Assembly: GCA_910589085.1 (NCBI GenBank)
Contig: CAJUSG010000022.1
Span: 4,072 to 24,808, forward strand
Direction of reading: 5' to 3'
Length of the DNA stretch: 20,737 nt
DNA from: an uncultured Oscillospiraceae bacterium
Lineage (GTDB): Bacteria > Bacillota > Clostridia > Oscillospirales > Oscillospiraceae
Positions within the stretch are counted from its first letter, which is position 1, and the number at the start of each line of letters is the position of its first letter. Shown here in pieces: positions 1 to 7,973 of this stretch. The translations under genes were made by a program, and so were the position numbers. Under the pieces are notes generated by a model. That model did no database searches. It was not told where the DNA came from and was given only the letters and a program-made list of their open reading frames with translations.

Positions 1-233
1 CCGAAGCGCAGGGCCTGGTCGAAGCTGACCCCCACGTGGGAGATGCCCGCCACCAGGGCGGTGAAACCGCCCACGATGGGGAACAGGGTACAGGACACGG
101 TGACGCTGGTGTCCGGCCGGGCGAAGTGCATGGCGCACCCGATGATAATTTGAATCACCAGGAACAGGCCTCCCTCCACCGCCAGGTAGAGGGCCAGGTC
201 GTCCAGGTTCAGCTTAATCAGTTTTTTCATCAT
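1..233 (-). CDS. ABC transporter membrane subunit, partial (C-terminus off window)
   Basis: The first 77 residues of a membrane protein are visible, and the frame stays open to the window edge. The start is one of two adjacent ATG codons (233 or 230), preceded by a GGTGAG/GGAG ribosome binding site that overlaps the end of the upstream gene; the gap is 6 bases. Residues about 12-35 and 48-65 are hydrophobic. The layout of a short basic N-terminus, a first helix ending in a GC dipeptide, and a second helix followed by a basic loop resembles the neighbouring 240-923 protein. The two are probably paralogous subunits that pair in one transporter. Substrate unknown. It is the fourth gene of the GntR-ATPase-membrane protein operon. 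Family assignment rests on context and hydrophobicity only. Confidence 0.7.
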   Translation of the reverse strand, partial: MMKKLIKLNLDDLALYLAVEGGLFLVIQIIIGCAMHFARPDTSVTVSCTLFPIVGGFTALVAGISHVGVSFDQALRF

Positions 234-239
234 CTCCAC

Positions 240-923
240 TCACCTCACAACATAGCGCTGGATGGTCCGCCAGATCAGGACCTCTCCCCCTGCAAAGGCG
301 GCGGCCAGGGCCCCGACCAAGATTTTGGGCAGATCGTTCCAGACGGAGCCGGCAAGGAAGTCCAGCAGGCTTGTCTCCGCCGACAGAAGCATGAACACCG
401 TCACAAAAATCATCACAAAGATGGACAGGGTGACCAGGATACCGCCCAGGACCTTGTTTTTCACCAGTACCATCCCGCTGAGACAGCCCAGCACCATCAG
501 CACCAGGCACACCAGGGGGAAGGCCCACACCCGGCCCCCGTACAGGTCCAGCAGGGCCCATTTGTCCCGGACCTCCCAGCCAGCCAGGGCGGGGAAGGCG
601 GACATGAACAGCTGGAGCCCCCAGCAGACCACCGCGTAGAAGGCCATATTGCCCTGAATGGCCCAGAAGAAATCCCGCCGCCGGGCCCCCATGGATAGAC
701 CCAGGTTCAGGCTGCTGGTACACATGGCGAAGGCGAAGAGGAAGAGGCACAGCAGGATCATGGTGGGGAACATGGCGTAGTAGGTCTCAAAGAGGTTGCC
801 CACATTGGGATTACCGGGTACGCCGGTAAGGTAACAGCCCAGGATGACAATGGCGGCAAAGCCCAGCAGGCTGGCCAGATTGACCCAGGCGAAGCGGATG
901 AGAAAGCGGAAGGATTTTACCAT
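240..923 (-). CDS. ABC transporter membrane (permease) subunit, 227 aa
   Basis: An integral membrane protein with about six hydrophobic segments (roughly residues 8-32, 48-72, 87-110, 132-154, 160-184 and 196-220) and almost no soluble domain. It starts 13 bases after the stop of the ABC ATPase and lies in an operon led by a YtrA-type GntR regulator, so it is read as the membrane half of that transporter. A basic ARRRD loop near residue 80 follows helix 2. That is a plausible contact with the ATPase, but this is inference. Operons of this layout often export drugs, antimicrobial peptides or envelope-stress compounds; nothing in the sequence fixes the substrate. The start is the ATG at 921-923, behind a purine-rich GGGGGCGGGAACG. 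Confidence 0.8.
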   Translation of the reverse strand: MVKSFRFLIRFAWVNLASLLGFAAIVILGCYLTGVPGNPNVGNLFETYYAMFPTMILLCLFLFAFAMCTSSLNLGLSMGARRRDFFWAIQGNMAFYAVVCWGLQLFMSAFPALAGWEVRDKWALLDLYGGRVWAFPLVCLVLMVLGCLSGMVLVKNKVLGGILVTLSIFVMIFVTVFMLLSAETSLLDFLAGSVWNDLPKILVGALAAAFAGGEVLIWRTIQRYVVR

Positions 924-936
924 CGTTCCCGCCCCC

Positions 937-1824
937 TTACTGGGCGTCCCCGTGGCCGCACAGGGACACGAAGACGTTTTGCAGGTTCATGGGGGCGATA
1001 TCCACGTCCGCCTCCCGGGCGGCCTCCAGCTTGACCACGTCCCCCCGGACGGCCACCGTCTTGTGCCGGCCCATCTGGTGGGTGGACAGCACCTCCAGCC
1101 CCCGGCACGCCTGGTCCACCACGTCGTCCCGGCCGGAGATGTAGCGGAACTGGCCGATGAGCTCCTCGGTGTCGGTGTTCTCCAAAATGCGGCCCTCGTC
1201 CAGGATAATCACTCGCTCAAAGACCGAAGCTGCCTCCTCGATGATGTGGGTGGAGACGATGAAGGTACGGTTTGTCTGGGCGAAGTCCTCCAGGAGGAGC
1301 TGGTAGAAGCGCTCCCGCATGACCACGTCCAGCCCGGCGGCGGGCTCGTCCAGGATCGTCACTGGGGCACGGCTGGCTAACGCAATCAGGATTGTCACCA
1401 TGGACATCTGGCCCTTGGACAGCTGGGAGATTTTCTTCTTGGTCTCCAGCTTGAACTCATCCAGCAGGCGCAGGGCGTAGTCAAGGTCCCAGTTGGGGTA
1501 GTAGATGGCGGCGGACTTGAGATAGTGCTTGATCTTCAGGTTGTTGGGTCCGGAGAACAGGGTAGCCTGGAGCTCCCGGGAGAAGCAGATGTCGTTGAGT
1601 GCTTTCTGGTTCTCCCACACCGGCTGGCCGTTGTAGGTGACCGAACCGCTATTTTTGGTGTTCTGGGCGGTGAGAATGCCCAGCAGGGTGGTCTTGCCCG
1701 CCCCGTTCCGGCCGATGAGGCCGTAGATCTTCCCCGGCTCGATGGTCAGGTCCAGATTGTGTAGGACCTCCTTGTCCTTGTAGGACTTGCAGAGATTTTC
1801 TGCCTTTAATGTTCCAGCGTTCAT
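937..1824 (-). CDS. ABC transporter ATP-binding protein (YtrB-like), 295 aa
   Basis: The nucleotide-binding subunit of an ABC transporter; it hydrolyses ATP on the cytoplasmic face to drive the membrane subunits encoded downstream. Walker A is GRNGAGKTT (residues 38-46), the signature is LSKGQ in place of LSGGQ, Walker B is VTILDEPAAGLD, and the switch histidine lies in STHIIEEA. About 75 residues follow the ATPase core, as in many exporters of the multidrug/bacteriocin type. The ATG at 1822-1824 shares four bases (ATGA) with the stop of the GntR gene, giving translational coupling, and follows an AGGAGA-type ribosome binding site. A longer reading of this frame upstream runs through the regulator gene and is not real. 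The family is secure; the substrate is unknown. Confidence 0.93.
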   Translation of the reverse strand: MNAGTLKAENLCKSYKDKEVLHNLDLTIEPGKIYGLIGRNGAGKTTLLGILTAQNTKNSGSVTYNGQPVWENQKALNDICFSRELQATLFSGPNNLKIKHYLKSAAIYYPNWDLDYALRLLDEFKLETKKKISQLSKGQMSMVTILIALASRAPVTILDEPAAGLDVVMRERFYQLLLEDFAQTNRTFIVSTHIIEEAASVFERVIILDEGRILENTDTEELIGQFRYISGRDDVVDQACRGLEVLSTHQMGRHKTVAVRGDVVKLEAAREADVDIAPMNLQNVFVSLCGHGDAQ

Positions 1825-2201
1825 TTTTCTTTCTCCTCTCCAATGGCCTGTTGAATCATGGCCAAAAGTTCCTCCCCGGTGAGGGCCAGGGACGCCCCCT
1901 CCTTCACCAGGGGCTTCACGAAGCCGTCGTAAAAGGCGGCCTTCCGCTTTTGCTTCACAGTGTCTCCCGCTCCCTTCGATACGAACATGCCGATGCCCCG
2001 GCGCTTGTACAAAATTCCCTCCGATACCAGCAGGTTGATGCCCTTGGCCGCCGTGGCCGGGTTGATGTTGTACCCCCGGGCCAGCTCGTTGGTGGAGGGC
2101 ACCTGCTCCTCCTCCCGGTAGACCCCCCGGAGAATGTCGTCCTCCAGCATCCGGGCAATTTGCAGGTAGATCAGGGACTGGTCGTTTAAGGTCCCGCGCA
2201 C
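1821..2201 (-). CDS. GntR family transcriptional regulator, YtrA subfamily, 126 aa
   Basis: A small GntR repressor. Residues about 10-75 form the winged helix typical of the family: YLQIARMLEDDILRG, VPSTNELARGYNINPATAAKGI and EGILYKRRGIGMFV. The remaining roughly 50 residues are short and helical, which marks the YtrA subfamily; no large ligand-binding domain is present. The start is GTG at 2199-2201, behind a strong GGAGG at 2209-2213 with a 7-base gap. It is the first gene of an ABC operon, the usual YtrA arrangement in which the regulator represses its own operon until envelope stress or an inducer acts. The dyad overlapping its promoter supports autoregulation. Confidence 0.92.
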   Translation of the reverse strand: MRGTLNDQSLIYLQIARMLEDDILRGVYREEEQVPSTNELARGYNINPATAAKGINLLVSEGILYKRRGIGMFVSKGAGDTVKQKRKAAFYDGFVKPLVKEGASLALTGEELLAMIQQAIGEEKEK

Positions 2202-2237
2202 GCAATCACCTCCGTGGTTTTTTCTCGGTTGTTTGTT

Positions 2238-2261
2238 GGTTCATTACTTGTGTAACTAACC
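2238..2261. promoter_or_regulatory. Candidate GntR/YtrA operator
   Basis: Two 10-base arms, GGTTCATTAC (2238-2247) and GTAACTAACC (2252-2261), are separated by four bases and match as an inverted repeat at 8 of 10 positions, with a perfect TTAC-N4-GTAA core. The dyad overlaps the -10 and the expected start site. Bound repressor would block RNA polymerase. Assignment to the adjacent GntR protein is inference from position and symmetry. Confidence 0.65.
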
Positions 2262-2287
2262 ATATCACCAATGAGGCTCTTTGTCAA
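2259..2287 (-). promoter_or_regulatory. Sigma-A type promoter of the gntR-ABC operon
   Basis: On the minus strand, TTGACA (2282-2287), a 17-base spacer and TATGGT (2259-2264) lie about 58 bases before the GTG start. The -35 is a perfect consensus. Transcription would begin near 2252, inside the operator dyad. Confidence 0.75.
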
Positions 2288-2312
2288 GGGGCATCACAAA
2301 ATTTTTTTACGC

Positions 2313-2342
2313 AAAAAGGCCCGCTCCAAAACGGAGCGGGCC
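2313..2342 (-). terminator. Rho-independent terminator after the alpha-galactosidase gene
   Basis: A 10-bp perfect stem (2318-2327 with 2333-2342), GC-rich, with a 5-base loop. On the minus strand it is followed directly by TTTTT (2317-2313). It lies 12 bases past the alpha-galactosidase stop and separates the sugar locus from the gntR operon promoter. Confidence 0.85.
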
Positions 2343-2354
2343 GAAGCTGCCGGA

Positions 2355-4538
2355 TTATACCGCGGACAGGTACAGCTGCATGGACTGGTAGTCCCCCTGG
2401 AGCATGGGCAGAGGCCAGCCGGCCTCCATCAGCACGTCGCCGGGGTAGGCCCCCTGGCCGTTGATCTGATAGGTCAGACAGGGGTCCAGCCCCTTCAGCC
2501 GCAGGACGCTGAAGGGCGGGGCGGCGTGGGCGGAGCCGGTGACCAGAGAGACCAGGGCCTCCCGGCGGTCGGGGGACACCTGCTCCCAGGCGGCGCAGGG
2601 GCCCTCCCGGAAGGGGTCGGTCAGGCGGTAGTAGTCCCCCCGCTGGATCAGGTCGTAGTGCGCCTTGAAGAAGGCCACCTGTCCCTTGATGATCTCCCGC
2701 TCCTCCGGGGTGGTCTCGTTCAGGTCCATCTCATAGCCGAAGGTACCCGACATGGCCACCACGCCCCTGGTCTCCATGGAGACTGTGCGGGCCGTCTGGC
2801 CGTTGGGGACGGCGGAGACGTGGGCCCCCATGGCGGACACAGGGTAGCAGAAGGAGGTGCCGTACTGGATGCGCAGGCGGTCGATGGCGTCGGTGTTGTC
2901 GCTGCACCAGATCTGGGGGGTGTAATAGAGCATACCGGCATCAAACCGGCCGCCCCCTCCGGTGCAGCCCTCAATGAGCATGTCGGGGTAGTCCCGGCGC
3001 ATCCGGTCCAGCAGCTCGTACACCCCCAGGATGTAGCGGTGGAACACCTCCCCCTGCCGGTCCGCCGGAAGAGCGCCGGACCACACGTCGGTGAGGCTGC
3101 GGTTCATGTCCCACTTCACATAGGAGACATCGGCGCTGTCCAGCACCTTCCTGATGGCCTGATAGATGTGCTCCCGGACCTCCCGGCGGGAGAAGTCCAG
3201 GGTCAGCTGGCTGCGCCCCCGGGTGTGAGGCCGCCCCGGAACCCCCAGCGCCCAGTCGGGATGGGCCCGGTAGAGGTCGCTGTCCTCGCTGACCATCTCC
3301 GGCTCAATCCAGATGCCGAAGGACATGCCCAGCTCCTTGATCCGGGGCACCAGGGCCTCCAGACCGCCGGGGAGCTTCTCCCGGTTGACAACCCAGTCCC
3401 CCAGACCGCCCCTGTCGCTGTCTCGGGAGCCGAACCAGCCGTCGTCCATGACGAACAGCTCGATGTCCAGAGGGGCGGCGGATTGGGCGATGCTCACCAG
3501 CTTGTCGGCGTTGAAGCTGAACTCGGTGGCCTCCCAGTTGTTGATGAGCACCGGGCGGCGCCTGCCCTGGAGCGGGTCGTGAATCAGATTCTCCCGGATG
3601 GCCCGGTGGAACTGGCGGCTCATCTGGCCAAAGCCGCAGGGGGAGCAGACCAGGGCCGCCTCCGGGGCGGTAAAGGCCTCGCCGGGGGCCAGCGTCCAGC
3701 AGAAATGGTAGGGGTTGATCCCCAAAAGCAGACGGTTGTGCTCCAGCTGGGTGCGCTCCGCCGCGGCCAGGAAGTTGCCGCTGTATACCAGCGCGGCCCC
3801 ATAGCACAGGCCGTAATCCTCGCCCGCCCCGTGCTCGCAGAGCACCACAAAGGGGTTGTGGTGGTGGCTGGAGGTGCCCCGGACGCTCTCCACACTCTGA
3901 ACGCCCTGGCGCAGAGGGGCCCGGTTGGGGCACCGCTCCATCACGTGGCAGCCGTCGAAGGTGATGAGGTCATAGTCGCCGCCCAGGAAGTCCAGGCACA
4001 GGGAGGCGCACCGGCGCAGCCGGACAGGGCTCGTCCCCTGATTCACCACCCGGACAGCCCGGGTGATGAGGTCGTATCTTTCCAGCACCCCGTAGTACAA
4101 CTCCACCAGCATCCCGGCGGACCCATCCCTCAGCCGGACCACAAGGGTCTCCCACTCGTCCCCGCCCCAGAAGGCGGGCAGGCCCTCCAGGCTGTATTTG
4201 CCCTTCCGCAGCTCACAGCCCGCGAAGCGCAGGTCGGCCAGACGGCTGCCGTCCTCCGGCTCAAACTCGATGGAGGGCATACGGTAGTCCCCCACGCCGC
4301 AGGTGGAGTATTCCTGGGGCAGCGTGTCCAGGGAGTAGTCCCGGCGGTGGCCCGCCTCGTTGGGATTGGGAGAGGAGCCCCGGTCGGCGTATTGGATGAG
4401 GTAGGACAGGTCGCCCCCGCTGACACGGGGGCCGTAATAGGTGTGCAGCAGCACGCTGTACTGATCGGCCTTCATTTGATAAGTGGTATTTTGGGTGTGA
4501 AGGGTGAAAACGTTATGTTCCTTATCAAGTACGATCAT
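2355..4538 (-). CDS. rafA: GH36 alpha-galactosidase, 727 aa
   Basis: Hydrolyses terminal alpha-1,6-galactose from melibiose, raffinose and stachyose, releasing galactose plus glucose, sucrose or raffinose. There is no signal peptide, so it acts on imported sugars in the cytoplasm. The protein has the GH36 order: N-terminal beta-sandwich (to about residue 330), (beta/alpha)8 barrel, and C-terminal beta domain. The nucleophile is Asp477 in YVKWDMNR and the acid/base is Asp547 in CSDNTDAIDRLR; these numbers agree closely with the well-studied Geobacillus enzymes, and length is normal. The ATG at 4536-4538 is chosen because the protein then begins MIVLDKEHNVF, like family members. The open frame extends 27 codons further upstream but crosses the hairpin at 4580-4617. 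It is the last gene after the permeases. GH36 also includes alpha-N-acetylgalactosaminidases, which is less likely here. Confidence 0.93.
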   Translation of the reverse strand: MIVLDKEHNVFTLHTQNTTYQMKADQYSVLLHTYYGPRVSGGDLSYLIQYADRGSSPNPNEAGHRRDYSLDTLPQEYSTCGVGDYRMPSIEFEPEDGSRLADLRFAGCELRKGKYSLEGLPAFWGGDEWETLVVRLRDGSAGMLVELYYGVLERYDLITRAVRVVNQGTSPVRLRRCASLCLDFLGGDYDLITFDGCHVMERCPNRAPLRQGVQSVESVRGTSSHHHNPFVVLCEHGAGEDYGLCYGAALVYSGNFLAAAERTQLEHNRLLLGINPYHFCWTLAPGEAFTAPEAALVCSPCGFGQMSRQFHRAIRENLIHDPLQGRRRPVLINNWEATEFSFNADKLVSIAQSAAPLDIELFVMDDGWFGSRDSDRGGLGDWVVNREKLPGGLEALVPRIKELGMSFGIWIEPEMVSEDSDLYRAHPDWALGVPGRPHTRGRSQLTLDFSRREVREHIYQAIRKVLDSADVSYVKWDMNRSLTDVWSGALPADRQGEVFHRYILGVYELLDRMRRDYPDMLIEGCTGGGGRFDAGMLYYTPQIWCSDNTDAIDRLRIQYGTSFCYPVSAMGAHVSAVPNGQTARTVSMETRGVVAMSGTFGYEMDLNETTPEEREIIKGQVAFFKAHYDLIQRGDYYRLTDPFREGPCAAWEQVSPDRREALVSLVTGSAHAAPPFSVLRLKGLDPCLTYQINGQGAYPGDVLMEAGWPLPMLQGDYQSMQLYLSAV

Positions 4539-4579
4539 AGGGATACCCCCCAAAAATAAAAAGAATTTGGATGATAGGG

Positions 4580-4617
4580 GAACAGCCCCGGCACTCGTCA
4601 AAATGCCGGGGCTGTTC
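4580..4617 (-). other. Intercistronic 14-bp hairpin between permease and alpha-galactosidase genes
   Basis: A perfect 14-bp stem (4580-4593 with 4604-4617) with a 10-base loop lies between the permease stop and the alpha-galactosidase start. On the minus strand it is followed by TTCCCC, and T-rich tracts come only about 20 bases later, so it is not a textbook terminator. It could partly terminate transcription or protect the upstream mRNA 3' end, setting different levels of transporter and enzyme. The fold is visible; the role is inference. Confidence 0.5.
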
Positions 4618-4646
4618 AAAAAGGGGAAGGAGAGAATGGAGGAGGC

Positions 4647-5486
4647 TTATTTACCGCCGGTGGAGGCGATGCCCTCGATGAACTGGCGCTGGAAGATCAT
4701 GTAAAGAATGACCATGGGCAGCATTGCCAGCAGGGAGCCTGCCATCAGCACAGGGAAGTTGGTGGTGAACTGGCCCCGCAGGGTGGCCAGGCCGGAGGAG
4801 AGGGTCATCATCTTCAGGTCGGAGTTGACCACCAGGGGCCACATCAGATCTCCGTAGGCGAAGACGGCGGTGAAGATGGTCAGGGCGGCCACGGAGGTCC
4901 CCGTGAGCGGGAACATCACCTTATAGAAGGTCTGCCACTGGTTGCAGCCGTCCAGGTAGGCGGCCTCGCCGATCTCGTTGGGGATGCCCATATAGGTCTG
5001 GCGCAGGAAGAACACGCCGAAGGCGCTGACCAGGCCGGGGAACACCAGGGCGAAGATGGTGTTGGCCATGCCCATCTTGGCCACCATCTGGTACTGGGGG
5101 ATGATGAAGATCTGGCTGGGCAGGGACATCTGCACCAGCACGATGCCGAACAGCAGATTCTTGCCCCGGAAATTCAGCTTCGCGAAGGCGTAGCCCGCCA
5201 TGGAGCTGAACACCACCGCGCAGACAACCCGGAAGAAGACCATCAGGCCGGTGTTGAGGTACAGGTTCAGGAAGGGGAGGCTCTTCATCGCGTCCCCGAA
5301 GTTGCTTGGCATCACCTCGCTGGGGAAGAAGGTGGGGGGCACCTTCATGCTCTCGGGGACGGTTTTCAGGCTGGTGAGGATCATCCACACAAAGGGGAAG
5401 ATCATGATGACGGCGCCCAGAACCAAAACCACGTAGGTGAGAATGGTCGTTAACTGTCTCGACCGCTCTAAAGAAGCGCTTTTCAT
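4647..5486 (-). CDS. msmG: Carbohydrate ABC transporter permease, MsmG/MalG type, 279 aa
   Basis: One of two membrane subunits of a CUT1-family sugar importer. It has six predicted membrane helices, starting with TYVVLVLGAVIMIFPFVWMI near residue 15. The EAA loop that docks on the ATPase is visible as EIGEAAYLDGCNQWQTFYKV near residue 190. The short C-terminus ending QRQFIEGIASTGGK is typical of MalG/MsmG proteins. The start is ATG 5486, with AAGGAGGG formed partly by the stop codon of the preceding permease (12-base gap), so the two are translated together. The symbol is by analogy with the streptococcal msm/raf systems; the actual sugar is inferred from the alpha-galactosidase downstream. 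Confidence 0.9.
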   Translation of the reverse strand: MKSASLERSRQLTTILTYVVLVLGAVIMIFPFVWMILTSLKTVPESMKVPPTFFPSEVMPSNFGDAMKSLPFLNLYLNTGLMVFFRVVCAVVFSSMAGYAFAKLNFRGKNLLFGIVLVQMSLPSQIFIIPQYQMVAKMGMANTIFALVFPGLVSAFGVFFLRQTYMGIPNEIGEAAYLDGCNQWQTFYKVMFPLTGTSVAALTIFTAVFAYGDLMWPLVVNSDLKMMTLSSGLATLRGQFTTNFPVLMAGSLLAMLPMVILYMIFQRQFIEGIASTGGK

Positions 5487-5498
5487 TGATATCCCTCC

Positions 5499-6392
5499 TT
5501 ACACATCGTAGTTGACCCACTTCTTCTGGCCGATAAACTGGAAGACCGTTATCGCGCCAATGAGCAGGACAGTCCAGATCACGATGGCGGAGCCGGTGCC
5601 GCGGCTGCCCGCCACGAAGGACTCCCGGTAGAACAGGTACATCAGACTCTGCACGCTTGTCACCGCCGGGTTTGTCTCCTCTACCATCATGTAGATCAGA
5701 TCGTAGACCTTGATGGAGGCCATCAGGCGCATAATCATCACCACAAACAGGGTGGGTGAGACCATGGGCAGGGTAATCTGGAAAAACTGGGTTACCTTGG
5801 TGGCGCCGTCGATGTTGGCCGCCTCGTAGTAGGATTTGGAGATGTTCTGCAGGCCGGCCAGCAGCAGCACCGCGTCATAGCCGATGTTGCTCCAGATGGC
5901 CACCACCGCGCAGGCGATCATAACCACCTTGGAGTCGGTGATCCAGTTGATATGCGTGCCGAACAGCTGGTTGAGAATGCCGTACTCCGCATTGAAAATC
6001 CAGCGCCACACCATGGTGACGGCGGCGGGAGCGCAGACCATGGGCAGGAAAAAGATGGTGCGGAAGACGCCCTTGCCCTTGATCTTGGCGTTGAGGAGCA
6101 TGGCCACCAGCAGGGACAGGAACAGCCCCAGAGGAACGGTGAGGATACAGAAATAGATGGTGTTCCAGGTGGCCTTCCAGAACTCGGGGGTCTGGAAAAT
6201 CTCAACGTAGTTGGCCAGGCCGATGAATTTGTAGTGGCCGAAGCCCAGATGCTCACAGAAGCTGGTATACAGCGTCTGAACGAAGGGCCACAGGTTCAGT
6301 ACAATCAGGCCGATGATGGTGGGGGCCACCATGATCCAGCCCCAATTCTCCTCCCGCCGGGCGGCGACGGAGAGCTTCATGCCTTTCTTCAC
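5499..6392 (-). CDS. msmF: Carbohydrate ABC transporter permease, MsmF/MalF type, 297 aa
   Basis: The second CUT1 permease, pairing with the MsmG-type subunit. An N-terminal helix (WGWIMVAPTIIGLIVLNLWP) is followed by five more, with the EAA loop YYEAANIDGATKVTQFFQI near residue 190. The PxGYDAVLLLAGLQNI-type region just before the EAA loop is characteristic of MsmF/UgpA proteins. The start is GTG 6392 behind GGAGGGAC. It begins 14 bases after the binding-protein gene stop, and its own stop provides part of the next gene's ribosome binding site. It has no large periplasmic loop, as expected for Gram-positive members rather than Escherichia coli MalF. Confidence 0.9.
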   Translation of the reverse strand: MKKGMKLSVAARREENWGWIMVAPTIIGLIVLNLWPFVQTLYTSFCEHLGFGHYKFIGLANYVEIFQTPEFWKATWNTIYFCILTVPLGLFLSLLVAMLLNAKIKGKGVFRTIFFLPMVCAPAAVTMVWRWIFNAEYGILNQLFGTHINWITDSKVVMIACAVVAIWSNIGYDAVLLLAGLQNISKSYYEAANIDGATKVTQFFQITLPMVSPTLFVVMIMRLMASIKVYDLIYMMVEETNPAVTSVQSLMYLFYRESFVAGSRGTGSAIVIWTVLLIGAITVFQFIGQKKWVNYDV

Positions 6393-6406
6393 GGAAGTCC
6401 CTCCTC

Positions 6407-7705
6407 TCAGTCTCCCGCCAATTTCTTGGCGGTCTCGGTGTCTACGATCTTCTGCATGTTGGCCAGGGCGGAGTCCAGGCTCTGCTGGCCGTTATAGACC
6501 TTGTTCAGCTCGTCCAGGACGGGGCTCTTCCACTTGGGCTTGGCGGCGTTGTTTACATTCTGCACGCCGTATTCAAACTGGTCCATGACCATCTCCACGT
6601 TGATGTCGTAGCCGGCCTTGTCAAAGGCGTCGAAGTAGGGCTGCTCGGTGCCGTTGTAGGCGGAGATGGCCGCGCCGTAGGAGCTGGCCAGCAGCTGGGC
6701 CTCCTCGGTGCCGAAGAACTTGATCACGTCCAGGGCGATGTCCCGGGTCTTGCCGTGGGCGGCGGTGGAGTAGCACAGGCCGTTGGAGATGGTGGCCCGG
6801 CCGTCACCGCTGACGGGGTCGGGGCACTTGGGCATGGGGGCGATGTCCCACTTGCCGTCCATGTTGGGGAAGTTGATGCACTTGTTCATCAGCTCCCAGT
6901 TGCCCTCGATGTACATGGAACCGATCTCGGAGAAGAAGGCGGTGCCGGGCGCGGTCTCGGCAAAGTATGCCTGCTTGGGGCACCAGTCGTAGTCCTGCAG
7001 GCCCACGTAAAATTCCATGCCCTTCTTGGTGCCCGGCTGGTCAAAGCCCGCCCTGGTCTTGTCCTCGGTGAGGATACAGCCGCCCGCCTGGTAGACAAAG
7101 CTCCAGTAGCCCATCTGGTCGTCGTTGTAGGCCATGTAGCCGTACTTGCCGGTCTTGTCATAGATGGTCTGGGAGGCGTTGACCAGGTCGTCCCAGGTCC
7201 AGTTCTCGTCGGGGTAGGCCACCCCGGCTGCGTCGAACATCTCCCGGTTGTAGATCAAAAAGATGTTGTCCTTGTCCTTGGGCACGCCGTACATCCGGCC
7301 GTCGCTGCCCTGGGCGTTGCCGATGGAAATCTCGGAGAAATGGTTCTGGTAGTAGTTGGGCTCCACATCGTCATACAGCTCGGTGACGTCGGCCAACATG
7401 CCGAAGTCGGAGTAGTACAGAATCTGGTTGGTGTGCATCCAGAAAATGTCCGGCATGGTGTTGGACTCGGCGGCCGCCTCCAGCTTGGTCCAGTACTCGT
7501 TCCAGCTGGTGACCTGCACCTCAATGACCACATCGGGGTTCTTGGCGGTGTAGGCATCACAGATGGCCTGCATACTGTCACGCTGGGCCACGTCCCAGAT
7601 CTGGAACTTCAGGTGCGTCTTTCCGTCCGACGCGCCGCACCCAGCCAGGGACAGCAGCAGCGTTATGGCCAGAATGACGGACACCGCGCGGGAAATTCTT
7701 TTCAT
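6407..7705 (-). CDS. msmE: Sugar-binding lipoprotein of ABC importer, 432 aa
   Basis: The extracellular solute-binding protein (SBP_bac_1 type) that captures oligosaccharide and delivers it to the two permeases. The N-terminus has a basic KR start, a hydrophobic core and the lipobox LAGC with Cys23, so it should be lipid-anchored after signal peptidase II cleavage. The mature part starts KTHLKFQIWDVAQRDSMQAI, a usual opening of the family, and includes DIFWMH and YYSDFGMLADVTEL segments that are common in it. The ATG at 7703-7705 follows GAGGAGTGGAG. An in-frame ATG at 7723 would give MKRSGVMKR but lacks a good ribosome binding site. Alpha-galactoside specificity is inferred from neighbours. 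Confidence 0.92.
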   Translation of the reverse strand: MKRISRAVSVILAITLLLSLAGCGASDGKTHLKFQIWDVAQRDSMQAICDAYTAKNPDVVIEVQVTSWNEYWTKLEAAAESNTMPDIFWMHTNQILYYSDFGMLADVTELYDDVEPNYYQNHFSEISIGNAQGSDGRMYGVPKDKDNIFLIYNREMFDAAGVAYPDENWTWDDLVNASQTIYDKTGKYGYMAYNDDQMGYWSFVYQAGGCILTEDKTRAGFDQPGTKKGMEFYVGLQDYDWCPKQAYFAETAPGTAFFSEIGSMYIEGNWELMNKCINFPNMDGKWDIAPMPKCPDPVSGDGRATISNGLCYSTAAHGKTRDIALDVIKFFGTEEAQLLASSYGAAISAYNGTEQPYFDAFDKAGYDINVEMVMDQFEYGVQNVNNAAKPKWKSPVLDELNKVYNGQQSLDSALANMQKIVDTETAKKLAGD

Positions 7706-7765
7706 AACTCCACTCCTCTTCATTTACTTGATCCTTTCGCGGCCCCTGCCGCAATTCTTGATAAA

Positions 7766-7795
7766 ATCATAATACTGGCAGCACTTGTCTGTAAA
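7766..7795 (-). promoter_or_regulatory. Promoter of the msmE-F-G-alpha-galactosidase transcript
   Basis: On the minus strand, TTTACA (7790-7795), an 18-base spacer and TATGAT (7766-7771) lie about 60 bases before the binding-protein gene. An overlapping TATTAT would give a 15-base spacer, which is less likely. An operator-like motif ends 10 bases upstream of the -35, a usual activator position. Confidence 0.6.
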
Positions 7796-7805
7796 TGGAC
7801 TGGAA

Positions 7806-7880
7806 TTTACGAAATATACCCAAATGTGGTAAGGCTCGCTTCTGGTGCAGGTCACACAACATTCGGGTATATTTTTGAGA
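7806..7880. promoter_or_regulatory. Inverted pair of AraC-site-like motifs upstream of msmE
   Basis: TTTACGAAATATACCC (7806-7821) and GGGTATATTTTTGAGA (7865-7880) are inverted copies of one motif, GGG ends facing inward, with 43 bases between them. The shared stretch CATTyGGGTATATTT is nearly identical in both arms. The same GGGTAwA core occurs twice between the divergent promoters at 10036-10124. Binding by the locus AraC regulator is inference. Confidence 0.5.
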
Positions 7881-7973
7881 ATTTCATTAATTCTGCACAG
7901 TATGAGGTATTTTCATTTGTGCAAAACAGAAAATAGAGCTTTCCCTTGGGGCCGGTACAAGCCCGGCGGAGAA

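Noticed and set aside
36..698. Long plus-strand frames opposite the ABC genes, and many similar long frames elsewhere (for example 2271-4559 plus, 6755-7936 plus and 10822-12348 minus)
   Set aside because: Their translations are rich in Gly, His, Gln, Arg and Pro without recognisable domains. Each lies exactly opposite a gene with clear motifs and a ribosome binding site. They result from high-GC codon use.
937..2205. A 422-residue frame that appears to fuse a regulator-like N-terminus to the ABC ATPase
   Set aside because: The part before 1824 is an out-of-frame reading of the GntR gene. The ATPase has its own ATG with four-base coupling to the regulator stop.
4500..4520. Possible catabolite-repression (cre) site, TGAAAACGTTAT, near the alpha-galactosidase start
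   Set aside because: It resembles the cre consensus in its left half only; the right-hand conserved C is missing. It lies in codons of the enzyme.
7951..7967. Small hairpin after the AraC gene (GCCGG/CCGGC) as a terminator
   Set aside because: The stem is only five base pairs and no T-run follows. Transcription may read on into the msmE promoter region.
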